DNA from: Auriscalpium vulgare
Lineage: Eukaryota > Basidiomycota > Agaricomycetes > Russulales > Auriscalpiaceae
Assembly: GCA_019915015.1 (NCBI GenBank)
Contig: JAHBBC010000008.1
Span: forward strand, 1,612,001 to 1,676,000
Length of the DNA: 64,000 bases
Direction: 5' to 3'
The notes below the pieces were generated by a model, which was given only the letters and a program-made list of their open reading frames with translations, searched no databases and was not told the DNA's origin. Positions within the stretch are counted from its first letter, which is position 1; each line of letters opens with the position of its first letter. Positions 53,275 to 64,000 of the stretch are shown here, piece by piece. The translations under genes and the position numbers were made by a program.

Positions 53275-54127
53275 CAGAGAGCAGACGCACGCTCTGGTTT
53301 CGCAGCGGGACGGGAAGCCCGACCTGAATTCGTACTCAGGCTTGGTCCTGGGAAATTGACCTCGATAGACGCGCACATCTATGAAATCTCGGAAGCGGAA
53401 ATGACGTTTAACGCGATCGGTTGTTATAAGGTTAATGAAGCCACTGTGAAGCCTCGGTTATATCTCCGACTGAACGTACGCACATCCTTCTGGTGGGAAC
53501 TCGCTCTTCGCATCAGGCACCGGGCCCCTCCTATCAAGCCCTCCTCATCTCCGGGTTCGGCGGGGTAGATATACTACCGCCACCACCCGGATGCTTTTCG
53601 CAGAAGGCCAGACAGACACAGGTCTGCGGGACGTGCATCTTGCTGAGCGGCGAGTCGGCACGCGCCGCCGCCACCAAGCGCCCTGAAGCATCGCGTGCCC
53701 CGGCGGACATGACGATCCTTTGACGCTGTGATCGGCGGCTGAAGAACACAGCGGAGATGACAGCTTGTCAATGAGGAAGTTACAAGAAGGATACATTAGA
53801 GATTACCTCGGCACTGAGTTCAAACTCAAGGACAGTGGCGTGGAGCGTAAGCTGTGCCGTAGTTGAGCGGAAGGAGCTGTCCGCAATATCGCAGATTGGG
53901 TGTCCATTTGAAGAAGCGCAATGTCGCGCCCGCGCCCGTGTTCTAGGCAGGCGCAAAGGGACGGGCCGCCGCTGGCGCTCGTGGGCCGGCCACGGCTCAA
54001 CGTAGGGAAAGACATCGGTGGAGTTTAATAGGGTATGCGTTAATTTTCCAGTGAGCTGCCGACACTCTGACGCTGTGACAGGAAATCGGGCATCGATGGC
54101 CTGTTTCAAGAAGGATCAGCGACCTCT
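53275..54127. other. Spacer right of ZF4', unit 2
   Basis: Copy of 34861-35714; no gene seen. Confidence 0.4.
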
Positions 54128-55325
54128 GTACCTCAAGACACAGCGGTGGGACGGACCTCGTCGTGTGCTCGCAACGCCAGTACTGACGACACTTCGCGAC
54201 GAGCGTGCAAGACGCGCTTTTTGGTCGCCAATTTACGGTCAATAATCCAGAGACGTATTTTGAACGCACCATTTCGTGGCGCAAGCCCTGGCGAGACCGG
54301 GCGTTGAGAGAATCCAAAGCGTGGGGCGAAAGTAAGGCCTCGATGAAGCGGTGGACGTGCGGAAGGGTCTGCGAGCTGCCACAACCTGTCCTCTCCATCC
54401 TGCCCTCTCCATCGCAGCGAGCGCGCACGGATGTTGAGCGCCAGAACCTCACCCGATGCCCACGTAGATCGAGCAACAGCAGCTAAAAGGATTCTTCGGG
54501 CGCGCGGCATAAAAAGATCATAGCGTCGGGCCCGTCGAGCGGGCCGGTGAGCGTGCGTTGGCAGCGCGAAGCGATGCGCGCAGGAGGTCAGGGCTGCGGC
54601 CCGGGACATGGTCGCCTGCGGGTGTCCTGGACGGCACTGCCAATCGGCACCGGTGGTGTGCGGTCGAGAAGATCAGCGGGAGCGGGTGGAGTTGCCCATG
54701 ACACCTCGTTCGGCGCGCACAAGCATAACCAGTGCGTGCGTGTGTGGCCCGCGCTATATGCGTGGTTCTATTGGGTGCATCGTATGAGATCGGTGGGGGG
54801 GCGCGCGGTCGACGATTGGCGCTAGTGGGTGCTCAAGAGCATCTGCGCGTCCGCGAATGAAGCTACATCGCGTCAAGACGACGTGCAGCAACGCGTGTCG
54901 ATTGACCAGAACGATCTGTGGCGCAGTCTTGCGTCGTTGGGGAGTCGAGTAGCTGATCCGAGCCACGGTGTGAGATGAAGAGGAAAGTCGCGATGGGGCG
55001 GGGGACCTGCTGGTAACTGATGCCTGGCCCTTAGCGCCCCCGCCTATTTCCATCGCAGCGCCCGTGCGCGTGTCGAGCTCATAAAACCCATGCAATAGTG
55101 CACCTTCAGCTTCATGGCAGCAGCCCAAGATTCTACGAGAATCCGTCAGATTTGGAGCAAAGGAGGCCGCAGGCGACGCACCCGTTACTAGTATCGCCTC
55201 GGGCCGATGGCAACCGCGTGAGGCTTGAGGACGTGGACGCACACCTCGGTTGGACTTGTTCGGCTGATCGTCACGCTGTTGGTAGCAAGACAATTGATGC
55301 GGAGGGAGTGCAGGAGGAAAGTGCG
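54128..55325 (-). pseudogene. Two decayed LYR/NDUFB9 copies flanking exon X, second set of unit 2
   Basis: Twin of 35715-36900 with the same broken blocks. Confidence 0.5.
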
Positions 55326-55597
55326 TAGGCGACATGATGGTTGAGGCCAGGAAGGGCGCTTGGACTCTACAGTATAGACGCCCACGTTCGCGGTTCGCGC
55401 ACGATGGAATCCACGCATTGAAAAGAGGAGATCGAAGGCTAGGCATGGGATTTAGATAGCATTGTGTACAGAGGAGTAGCATATAGAACCAGACGAGCGA
55501 CACGGAAGCGAAAACAAGACAGAGAACAGCAACGACGATGAAAGCACGACGAACACAAAAAGCAGAACAGAACGGAACTAAAGGACAGACAGAAAGC

Positions 55598-56493
55598 TCA
55601 CGCATATCCGCCCTGCGCCAACCCGCACCTCGCGTTGGGGTTCTTCTGGTGCCTTCTAACCGCATCCCTCCGGCTGAAAACCTCCTTGCAGCCCCGGCGT
55701 CCGCACACAAACTTCTTCCTAACCCCCTCGTGCGTCTTGACATGTCGTTTCAGATCCCACGCGCGGCCGTTTTCCTGGACAAAAGGGCAGTGCGTGCACC
55801 TCAGCGGGGGCGGGCGGTGCTTGCGCCTGGCTGGGGACGAGGTACTCGAGGCGTTCGAGGATCCGGGGGAGTGCGCTGGCGGGCGGGAAGGCGGAAGGGG
55901 CAGAGCGTGGGCCGCGAGAGACGGCGGAGGCGATCTGGCGAGACCTGCGTGTGGGTCTTCGTAGGTGCGCTGCTGCTGGAGGGTGGTGGTGGTGGTGGTG
56001 GTGGTTGGGAAGTGGAAGTGGAAGTCGTATGCGGTGGCGGGAGCACCGAGAACGGCCTGTGCATCACGTGACAAAGGCGCGGCCGGGCCGAACAGTGGCG
56101 GCTCCGAAGCATGCGCGGTGGGCACGAGAGAAAGGTCTGCCGGGTTCACAGTCGACATCTCTGTGAGAGTGCTGCACCTGCGCAGGGTCGCTGGGTCAGG
56201 ATGTCAATGCAACGAGCGAGGCGGGAGACATACGATGTCGTCGCCGTTCCAGCATCGGCATTCATATTCAGGGACCATGGGTTCCAGACTGGAGGCCAGA
56301 GAGAACCGAGCAGGAGCTCTGGGAAGTCGACGCGCTCATTTGGAGGAGGGTAGGGTGTTGGGGAAAGGTGCTCGGACGAGGGCAGCGACGTGCCATCGTC
56401 GAGGGAAAGCACTGACGCCGCCCAAGCGGCGAAAGTGTCCATCTCTGAGAAAAGAGGGGAGGGCTCGACAGGATACCGGAGGATGGGATGCAT
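55598..56493 (-). CDS. ZF5': C2H2 zinc-finger protein, subtype B, unit 2
   Basis: Exons (minus) 56234-56493 and 55598-56177, 279 codons plus stop. Differs from ZF5 by an in-frame 9-base deletion near 56160 and by the length and context of the Thr/Gln microsatellite. Fingers identical to ZF5. Confidence 0.75.
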
Positions 56494-56746
56494 TTGCGAG
56501 ATGGGTTAAGTATAGTGAGGCTGGCGATAATTCCCATAGTAAGAGGGTGCACTTTATCGCGGGGAAGGGGAAAGGGACGCGCGCGCGTCCTAGTACCTGA
56601 GCCCGAGGGCGTGGCTCTCGCGTCTTCAGACATAAAAAACTTTTCACCACTGCACTGAGCCGGAACTTGAGTCCCTGGCCGGCACGAGGCGCGCGACGCG
56701 TGGGAGGATATTAACGTAAATAACATCGGGCGAAACACCCCGGGAG

Positions 56747-56847
56747 ATCAAGTCCACCGATATCAAGTCCACCGATATCAAGGCCACCGAAATCAAGGCC
56801 ACCGAAATCAAAGTCATGAAATCAAGTCATGAAATCAAGGTCATTGG
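56747..56847. repeat. 15-bp minisatellite, unit 2
   Basis: Same copy number and order of variants as 38340-38440. Confidence 0.85.
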
Positions 56848-58200
56848 TATCGGCCCGCGGGAGAGGCGCGGGCCGGGATCATGTCCGCAGATCTCTGAAC
56901 ACTTTGAAAGCAACGAACGATTACATGCAAGGGGGTTAACGGTTCTCTGCGCTTCCATCTTCCCCGGCCGACCACGCCACAGACATCGCCGGTCGCCCGC
57001 GCCCGTTGCGTGCTGCCTGCCCATCAGCGCGAGGAGCACGTGTCGAATTGTGAACTCACACTCGCGTTGCGCCGACGCGTCCGCACAGACCTCCTGCCCA
57101 TTGGGGATCAATGAGCGCTGCCACGGCGAGAGCGCTCGACGACGCGGTGGCAGTACTGCCTCTCTCCCCGCCTCCTCCGGCCATCTATCTTCGCTCACGT
57201 GCGCGGCACTTTCATCCTGCGCACATTCGCGCGCGCCGCTATATGGAGCTCTGTCAGTGTGTGTGCGAGGCACCGGGACCACGTCGCGCCATGACATACG
57301 GGCTAGGCGCGTTTCCTCCGCGGGCAAGCAATGCGAGTCGGAGTGTCGTGGCGTGCGGGGACATCGGGTGGCGGGCAGGCGGGTGTGCTGCACCCCGGGC
57401 GCGGGAGCGCAGGTGCGATGGGCGGTCGAGGATCCACACGGCGCGCCTGCAGCAAGCACGGGTGCTGCATCGGATTCGATGAGGGTGGAGCGTGGGCGCG
57501 ATGGACGAACTGTATGCGCATTGTCCTGGCCGCGCTGTTGCGTGCGGACGGTGGATTTCTGTCGCACGCACGGGCGGCGCGTGCACCCGGCCTGCGCTGG
57601 GCGGCCGCCGATTGAGGATGAGCGGTTGGAGGAAAGGGACGGGCGTCGGGCGCAAGAGACGGCCAGCAGACGACGGTCGAGCACGGAGTGTACTTACGCG
57701 CGACGCTATGTTGCTTGTGTGCGCGCCGGTGCGCGTGTCGGCCGAAGGGTGGCCTGCATCGGTCTGCAGACCATCTGCGCATCAGCAGATAGCCAGAGAT
57801 CGCGTTGAGATGGTGCACCGCAGGACGAGTCGATGGGCCAGTATGTACGAGCGCGCGCGCCGTCCTGTTTTGCTGGGCCCGTGACGCTGATGAAGACCCG
57901 GGTGTGAGACGAAGGGAAAGTCGCGACGAGGTGGGGCACGTACTGGTACCTCTGCGCTAGGTGCGCCTCCACTTTCTCCATTGCAGTGTCCGCGCATGCC
58001 TCATATCCGCACCCAGATCTAAGTTCATGAAAGCAGCACCAGAACCAAAAAGAATGCGTCAGATTGGCATCAAATGAGACTGCAGGCGACGCACCGGGGC
58101 GCATCGAACTCGGCCGTGACGGCGTCCGCACGGGGCTTGAAGAGGTCACAACGCGCATTGGTCGGGATCGTTCAGTTGAGGATGTTGAGTGAGCGAGTAC
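56848..58200 (-). other. GC-rich spacer and LYR remnant, unit 2
   Basis: Copy of 38441-39790. The LYR exon 2-like block is at about 57945-58000 and the exon 1-like block at about 58060-58165. No intact gene. Confidence 0.45.
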
Positions 58201-58625
58201 CTCAAGATGGGGAGATCGCGAGGAGGAGAGTGCAAGGGCAAGAAACTGCGAGAGTGCCGCGCCGTGAATACAGGCGCCCAGCTCCCGGCTCCTCTCAGCT
58301 CGGCGGCCGCTCGCCACCGACTGGCGGCGCCGGAAGCCGGTCTGTCCGCGGCAAAGAGAACGCATGGTGAAGAGCCCACTTTCGTTCGAGCAAACGAAAG
58401 GAATGTGGGCATAAAATGTGATTGCCAGGTAGCGAGGGTGCGAGTACATAGGAGAAGGACGTGTCGATACACAAGCCGGCGCGCAGGCGCGGCGGTGGGA
58501 TGAAGAAGAGGAGAGCAGAACAGCATGGGCACGATAGCCGAAAGGAACGAAAGGGCGCGATAGCGAATCGACTGCGAAACAAACAAACAAAACGAACAAA
58601 GTGAATGCTCACGGACACGAATACT

Positions 58626-59392
58626 TCACACATCATCGCCCTGCGCCATTGCGCACCTCGAGTTGGGGTTGTTCTGGTGCCTCCTCAGCGCATCCATCCT
58701 GCTAAAACTCTCCTCGCAGCCCCGCCGACGGCATACGAACTTATTCCTGACAGGCTCGTGCGTCTTGGTGTGCCTGTCCGGGTCCCACTTGCGGCCGTTC
58801 TCCTGCACGAAGGAGCAGCGCGGGCATATGAGGGCATACGGGTGGGCGCGGGCTTGCGATCGGGCGCGGGGAGTCGAGGATCCGGGGGGAGAAAGTGGCA
58901 GAGGGAGAGCCTGAGTGCTGGCAGCGCGAAGCAGGCTGGCGGGAGCGGGGGCAGGTGCTGCGCTCGCGTGCGATTGCGAGTCGTCGAGGGCGATGGTGGT
59001 GGGAGGAGCGTCGAGGGCGTCGCTCTGCGGGGTCAAGGGCACTGGCAGCACCGGAGCGCCCGGCTCCGGGGACAGATCATGTGACCCAGGTAGCGCGGTC
59101 GCGCCCACTGCCACGAGGACGGTATGGGACAGGACCGCGGGGTCCACAATGAGGTTGTTGGCAGCGTCCACGAGCCTGCAAATGGCTGGATGTTGGCACG
59201 CAGTGACACGGGACTGGAAAAGAACACGCACGACGTCGCCGGGGCGGGGTCTGCATCTGCGTTGAGCAGCAGCAGTTGCAGCTGAGCGTCGATGTCGTTG
59301 GGGGATGCCGCCGGCATGTCGAAGTCGACATCAAATGCCGAGAGCTCAATGTAAGGCTCGGCAAAAATCAAATGCTGGGAGAAGGGATCCAT
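58626..59392 (-). CDS. ZF6': C2H2 zinc-finger protein, subtype A, unit 2
   Basis: Exons (minus) 59232-59392 and 58626-59175, 236 codons plus stop, with an intact TATA box at 59445-59452. In the first finger DLDRHIKTH of ZF6 is DPDRHTKTH here; a Pro in the finger helix could weaken DNA binding. Metal ligands are unchanged. Confidence 0.75.
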
Positions 59393-59459
59393 TGGGTGGT
59401 TGGGGCGACGGAGCTGGCGAGGGGGCGCATAGTGGGGGGCATGGACTTTATACAAAGCA

Positions 59460-60446
59460 AACGGCAGATGTGCCACGACCTTCATAGAGCCGCAGCGCCG
59501 GTTCTATATGCATCGCCGTACTCCCACTTATGCAGGTGCGGAGACAGCCCCTGCGATGAATGGCAGGCAAATCTGTATGCCAGTGCGCGTCTGCTGGCCG
59601 CGCTGTTGCTTGTGGAGGTTGCTGTTGAGCGCACCGCATGTGACCGGCGGGGGCGCGTCCATGCGTCTCAATCGACAGTTGGGCGCAGTAGGTGCTGTAC
59701 ACTGTACAGTATCTGCGCGTCAGCAGAGAAAATGGAGATCGCGTCAAGATGCCGACCTACAGCGTGTTGCGCGCGCGCGAATTGATAGGCCAGTACAGTC
59801 AGGCATGGCTCCGCTGGGAATAATGGAGGCTGATGCGTGAGATGGGTGGGAAGGTAATAGTTATATGAGGTGGACGTACGGTGCTGCCTCTGCGCCAGGT
59901 ACGCCGCCATCGCCATCGCCATCGCCGCGAGCGCACGGGCCCGTGCACGTCTCAAGCTCGCAGAAACGACAGCTAGACACACATTGATGACAGCAGTACC
60001 GAAATGAAGAAGGATCCCGTCAGATTGACAGCAGATGAGACCGCAAATGACGCACCGGTTCGACTTTGCCTTCTCCATCGCAGCGAGCGCGCGGTCAATA
60101 CTCTCGATCAGTCCATTCTAATAGACACCAGAACTGGTACAAGATCCTACAGCAGCGTCAGTCAAGGAGTAAGAATATAGTTAGATATCGAGTACTGAAG
60201 AAAAACGCACCGGTTCGCCTTGCGGAGCAAGCGCGCCTTGCAGACGTCGCAGCGCACGACCTGGTCGAACTCGGTGAGGATATTGGGCTCGCAGAGCAAT
60301 TTGACCAGGATGTAGTTCGCGAAGGAGGATAGGGAGCACAGGGCGACCGTGACATGGTGGGTGCGCTGGTCAAGTCTGGCGAGTCTGGCGGCGTCGCCGG
60401 GCCGCGTCAGACTCGTGTCGGACGCCTCGCCTCGTTCATGTTGCAT
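59460..60446 (-). pseudogene. Exon X-like block and LYR-like remnant facing K4, unit 2
   Basis: As 41040-42052, but here one frame is open from ATG 60446 (MQHERGEASDTS) through SFANYILVKLLCEPN and RCDVCKARLLRKANR to a GTGCGT donor at 60210. The next exon 2-like block (RALAAMEKAKSNR, about 60075-60115) does not join in frame at the obvious TTAG acceptor. It is either a decayed LYR paralog or a young gene with new Cys residues. Confidence 0.45.
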
Positions 60447-60488
60447 CCAAGTTGCATCTGACGTGTACGTCTTGTCTTGTTCACTCTC

Positions 60489-61828
60489 ATGGCCCGTCTC
60501 TCACAGGAAAGTCTAGGAACTGAAGAAAGCCTCCGAGCAGACTTCACAAACCCAGGGCGACGTATACGTGGCGAGCGCCGATGGGTGAAGAGGGAAAAGC
60601 TACTCGAGCAAGCCGGGTATAGACTGCGACCCCGCTTTCGCGAGGACTGGATACCGTCATGGCGCGGTACAAACAAGAGGTACTACAACGCGGAAGATGG
60701 GATTCACAACATGGTGAGAGCCACTCGTCTTTGGTTCATGTCGCACTACTGATGCTTGGCCTCCAGAAACGTGTCGCGCTGGATGCGACGCGCATCTCGG
60801 ACGGCAAGCCCGTGATGCTGAAGCACCTCCAGCGCGATGAGGGCCCGCACGAGCTCGATATCACCACCTTTCTCAACTCTGAAGAGCTCAGGTCCGACCT
60901 GCGCAATCACAGCGTCCCGCTGCTCGAGGTCATTGAGCTGCCGAATGCCGATCGCGACAGGATCATGGTCATGCCGCTTCTCCGGCCATTCAACAACCCC
61001 AAATTCGAGACGTACGGAGAGGTGGTCGCGTTCATCTCTCAGATATTTGAGGTATGTGGCGAAGGGTCTCTTTGTCGGGCTTGTCCTCACAGCGATGATT
61101 TTTCATAGGGCTTGCAGTTCGTGCACGAGCGTAATATCGCGCATGGGTCCGCTTCCTCCTTTCCTTCGATGTTGTGTTGCTGTTGTTCACTACTCCCACA
61201 GAGACTGCACCGCTTGGAATATCATGATGGACTCATCGTCAATGTATCCTAATTCGTTCCATCCCGAAGAGCTGAGCCGTCGGCCAGATTTTAAGGGCAA
61301 AGCAAAGCACTACACGCGTACGCAGCGCCCCCCAAAGTACTATCTGATTGACTTTGGGCTGTCGCGCCGTTACGACCCGTCGGCCGGACCGCCTTTGGAA
61401 TATCCCCTGCACGGCGGCGACAAGTCGGCACCTGAAAATCAGGACCAGTCGAAGCCGTGCAACCCCTTCTACACCGATATATACTACCTTGGTAATTTGA
61501 TTCGGGTGGAGTTCATCTGGGTGAGTTCCCCTTTCGCTTTGTGATGGTCTCGCTGAGTCCTCGACGCATGCAGAAACGGCTGGGGTTCGAGTTCGTCGAG
61601 CCTTTGGTGGCGGATATGATTCAGCAAGACCCGGAGAAGCGTCCGACGATCGACGAGGTCGTCTGTCGGTTCGCGGAGATACGGAAATCCTTGAGTACGC
61701 GCAAGTTGCGCTCTCGGATTGTGAGGCGGCAGGAGATCGGTATTGTTCGTTTCTTCCGTGCGTGCGGCTATCTGTATCGCACAGCAGGTTATATTCTTAC
61801 TAAGAAGGCTCCCATACCGGAACCTTGA
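60489..61828 (+). CDS. K4: chimeric divergent protein kinase-like protein
   Basis: Exons 60489-60713, 60767-61051, 61109-61146, 61202-61520 and 61574-61828 give 373 codons plus stop. From the start to about 61455 it follows K3 almost exactly (HGD loop, GTCCGC donor). From about 61460 it switches to K1-like sequence (PFYTDIYYLGN at the crossover, then VADMIQQDPEKRP and GIVRFFRACGYLYRTAGYIL), and the downstream flank is also K1/H-type. It is thus a crossover product that closes the tandem array. Reading frame intact; convergent with H3. Confidence 0.8.
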
Positions 61829-61930
61829 CGCTGAAACTGACATTCATTGCCATACCACGGTATTTTGATACCCCTGCGCGCTCATTACCTCCCTCGCGAC
61901 TTCATGGACACCGCACGCGCTTTCAAATAA

Positions 61931-61956
61931 AATACAACCATTTATTGTACGTGCAA
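61931..61956. repeat. Conserved element E, copy 4
   Basis: AATACAACCA and TTTATTGTACGTGCAAG, ~100 bases after the K4 stop and ~300 bases from the H3 stop. Confidence 0.6.
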
Positions 61957-62234
61957 GGGATCTCCTACATACTAAGCATAAGAGCACGGGGCAACGAGGC
62001 AACAAATGATGGCCACAACGCTGGTAGGGTTATGGAAGTACGGCGGGCCGAGTCCAAGCGCTGCTGTCGGGACTTTGCTTCGCGCAATTATATCAGCGAA
62101 CCGCACGCGATGAAAATCGTCGGTCATAAATATATTACGCGGGTTTCCGGACGCACGGCGTCTGGAGCTGGAGCGATAGCGGCAAGTACATAGCAGCGAA
62201 GGCGCATGAGCGCCACATTGCCACAGAATCCGAA

Positions 62235-63199
62235 TCAATGCGCCTCCGCCGCGTCGCCGATCGAAGCATCTAGCGGGTCAATCAGTCTCAGGTATGTACG
62301 CCTCGCAGATAAAGATGTCATTTTACCAGGCGCATCTGCGGTCCCCAAAGACAAGACTGCAATGGACGGGTCCTCGCCCGGTGTCTCAGCCGTGATCACC
62401 GCGACGTTCTCTGTGCAAGATGGTCAGCGCCTCGAGCGTCGGCAGGCCAAGGGTAAAATGCTGGCACTCACCCATCGTCTCGGTGGACTGATAGACCTCC
62501 AGCGAAATCGCGGATACATCGTCGCCGAAGAGACTGCCGTCGACCCTGTGATGGTCTCCGAAAGGGTTCGTGGTGAACGTGGAGGTGGGATCGAAATTCG
62601 CTGCGGCTGGCTGCGTGTCGACGGCGGCGCCATTGGTAGCGCCTAGAACGATAGCTCAGTCTAATGGAGCATGCGCACGACACACAATCGTACCTTGGAT
62701 CACGGCTTCGCCATTATGCTGGAATACCGCACGCTCTACAGCATTCTTCGAGACAATCTTTGAAGCGTATGAGAAAATTATTATATCTGTGATTTGTGAG
62801 AACTAGCAAACCTTGACGACTTCGTAAGCCTTTGTTGCGACCGCACGGTAACGATATGAGTTCAAGAGCCGGTAGAGCGTGCCGTTGCTGTCCAGGCCCT
62901 GTTTATGAGTCTTCGCCCTGTATCGGAGACATGAGAAACAGTAGTCTTAGAAAAAGAACGGTTCTAACAACTCACCGGCGATAAATATGCTCAACAGCTA
63001 GCCTTTCTTCAGGTTCAAGTTGTTGCATGTAGCGCTCGAGGAGAGCTAAAGCGTGATCCATGAGAAGGTCACCCTCCTTTTCCTGCACTAGAGGTATCGT
63101 GCGGCGCAGGGCAGCGACCACGCCCTTCGCCGGGATGGCCTCGAACAGACTGCCAGCAAACTGTGGAAGGTAGTTCTCGACGAAGATGGACCCAGCCAT
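62235..63199 (-). CDS. H3: unknown protein of the MAGS family, six exons
   Basis: Exons (minus) 62976-63199, 62812-62917, 62694-62757, 62472-62642, 62327-62410 and 62235-62269 give 227 codons plus stop with all phases matching. This is the most complete member. N-terminus MAGSIFVENYLPQFAG; segment LLERYMQQLEPEERLAVEH is helix- and charge-rich; exon 2 has KQGLDSNGTLYRLLNSYRYR; the middle holds FDPTSTFTTNPFGDHH; the end reads SIGDAAEAH. No domain recognised, no signal peptide or membrane span. Intron 5 (57 bases) could be read through in frame here, but H1 has lost one base in it, which supports real splicing. It is head-to-head with K5, 362 bases between start codons. Confidence 0.75.
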
Positions 63200-63284
63200 G
63201 GTGGGTGCGTGTGTCAAGGAGAGGAAGCTGTCGGTGGTGGCAGCTGCGAAAGAGGGGAATGGCACCGTCCTCGAGACAGTTGTG

Positions 63285-63292
63285 TATATATA
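63285..63292 (-). promoter_or_regulatory. TATA box of H3
   Basis: TATATATA, 86 bases before the H3 start, exactly the spacing of H1. Confidence 0.6.
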
Positions 63293-63560
63293 GCCCGTGC
63301 CGCGCGGTTGTGGGCAGGAACCATGGGTAGCGCGATCGGGGCGGCCCGCCACCCTGTCCAATCCTCTATAAACAACAGATCAGACTGGAGAGCCTCGGTG
63401 TAGGGGTCGTTGTGTGAGCATAGCCTGCGGGTAATAAGTAGTATACTAGCAGTGGGTGTCGAGCCCGTGCGCTCCCGGCAAACGAAACGCAAAGTAACCG
63501 CTGACAAATCAGCGCCGCCAATTTGGACGTGTCGCGCGCGCTCCTCATGTCCTCACCCTC

Positions 63561-64000
63561 ATGGCTCACAACTCTCAGGAAAGCCTCGGAACAGAGGAGA
63601 GTCTTGAAGCAGACTTTACAGACCCCGGGCGACGCATACGCAGTGAGCGATGGTGGACCAAGCGGGAGAAGCTGCTCGAGCAGGCTGGGTACCGTCTACG
63701 ACCTCGCTTCCGCCAGGACTGGAAGCCATCTTGGCCCCAGGGTGCGGGCATTGTTGCAATCGAGAAGGCTGAAGATGGGAACCGCAACTATGTGGGGTTT
63801 TGCTGCCGTCATCTCTAGTGCGACAACCCCGCTGATGTTTCTGCCAGCTCCGGGTCGCGCTGGACGCGACACGCATCTCGGATAACAAGCCCGTGATGCT
63901 GAAGCGCATCAAGCCCGAGCACGGCCCATATGAGCTCGACATTGCTACATTTCTTGCCTCGGAGGAGCTCATATCCGACCCGCGCAATCACACCGTCCCG
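63561..64000 (+). CDS. K5: divergent protein kinase-like protein, cut by window end
   Basis: Exon 1 63561-63791 and exon 2 from 63848, running off the window at the conserved NHTVP. Closest to K1 (same WPSWPQG-type insert and LRVALDATRIS exon 2 start), with IKPEHGPYELD replacing MVRKEGPYELD after the candidate ATP-site Lys. The catalytic loop lies beyond the window. Forms the third head-to-head pair with H3. Confidence 0.8.

Larger units (their letters stand above)
42095..60488. repeat. Tandem array unit 2 (18394 bases)
   Basis: Direct repeat of unit 1 without the Ty3 element. It runs from the K3 start codon to the base before the K4 start codon. Confidence 0.9.

Noticed and set aside
62206..62646. 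146-codon plus-strand frame antisense to H3 (similar at 8497-8936)
   Set aside because: Exact shadow of H exons 4-6, whose splice sites and phases agree across three copies.
1..64000. tRNA, rRNA, CRISPR, riboswitch or bacterial operon signals
   Set aside because: None seen. The only tRNA-like match is the 12-base copia primer site, which is not a tRNA gene.

Overview
This window reads as nuclear DNA of a filamentous basidiomycete, probably an Agaricomycete. The grounds are: GC-rich genes split by many 50-65 nt GT-AG introns, an exon-junction Barentsz-domain protein, a fungal complex I LYR subunit, a basidiomycete-style F-box protein, a fungal-type family of divergent protein kinases, and Ty1/copia and chromodomain Ty3 LTR retrotransposons. 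I see no bacterial operons, CRISPR array, rRNA or tRNA.

Left flank (1-8.25 kb), ordinary single-copy genes: an epoxide hydrolase (+), a Btz/CASC3-domain protein (+), the intact complex I subunit NDUFB9 (-), an unresolved stretch, and an F-box gene (+) whose 3' end is fused to antisense zinc-finger sequence.

From 8.5 kb onward the window is a nested multigene array. Two families form head-to-head pairs: a minus-strand protein of unknown function ('H', starting MAGS) and a plus-strand divergent kinase ('K'). Pairs are H1-K1 (8.5-11.2 kb), H2-K2 (11.6-18.9 kb, H2 split by a 4.6-kb copia element) and H3-K5 (62.2 kb to the window end).

Between K2 and K4 lie two direct tandem copies of an ~18.4-kb unit: unit 1 = 17589-42094 (lengthened by a 6.1-kb Ty3 element) and unit 2 = 42095-60488. 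Each unit begins with a kinase (K2, K3), the next kinase (K4) closes the array, and the junctions lie inside or at the start of kinase genes, as expected from unequal crossing-over. Inside each unit, all on the minus strand, are six two-exon C2H2 zinc-finger genes of three subtypes in the order A-C-B-C-B-A. They alternate with decayed copies of the NDUFB9/LYR gene and a recurring unrecognised first exon ('X').

Both retrotransposons have identical LTRs and clean 5-bp target duplications. The Ty3 site is empty in unit 2, so that insertion postdates the duplication. No pathway links the genes on present evidence. What the layout does show is a rapidly recombining, lineage-specific array of a kinase + unknown-protein module and zinc-finger regulators, with gene conversion, truncation and transposition all visible.
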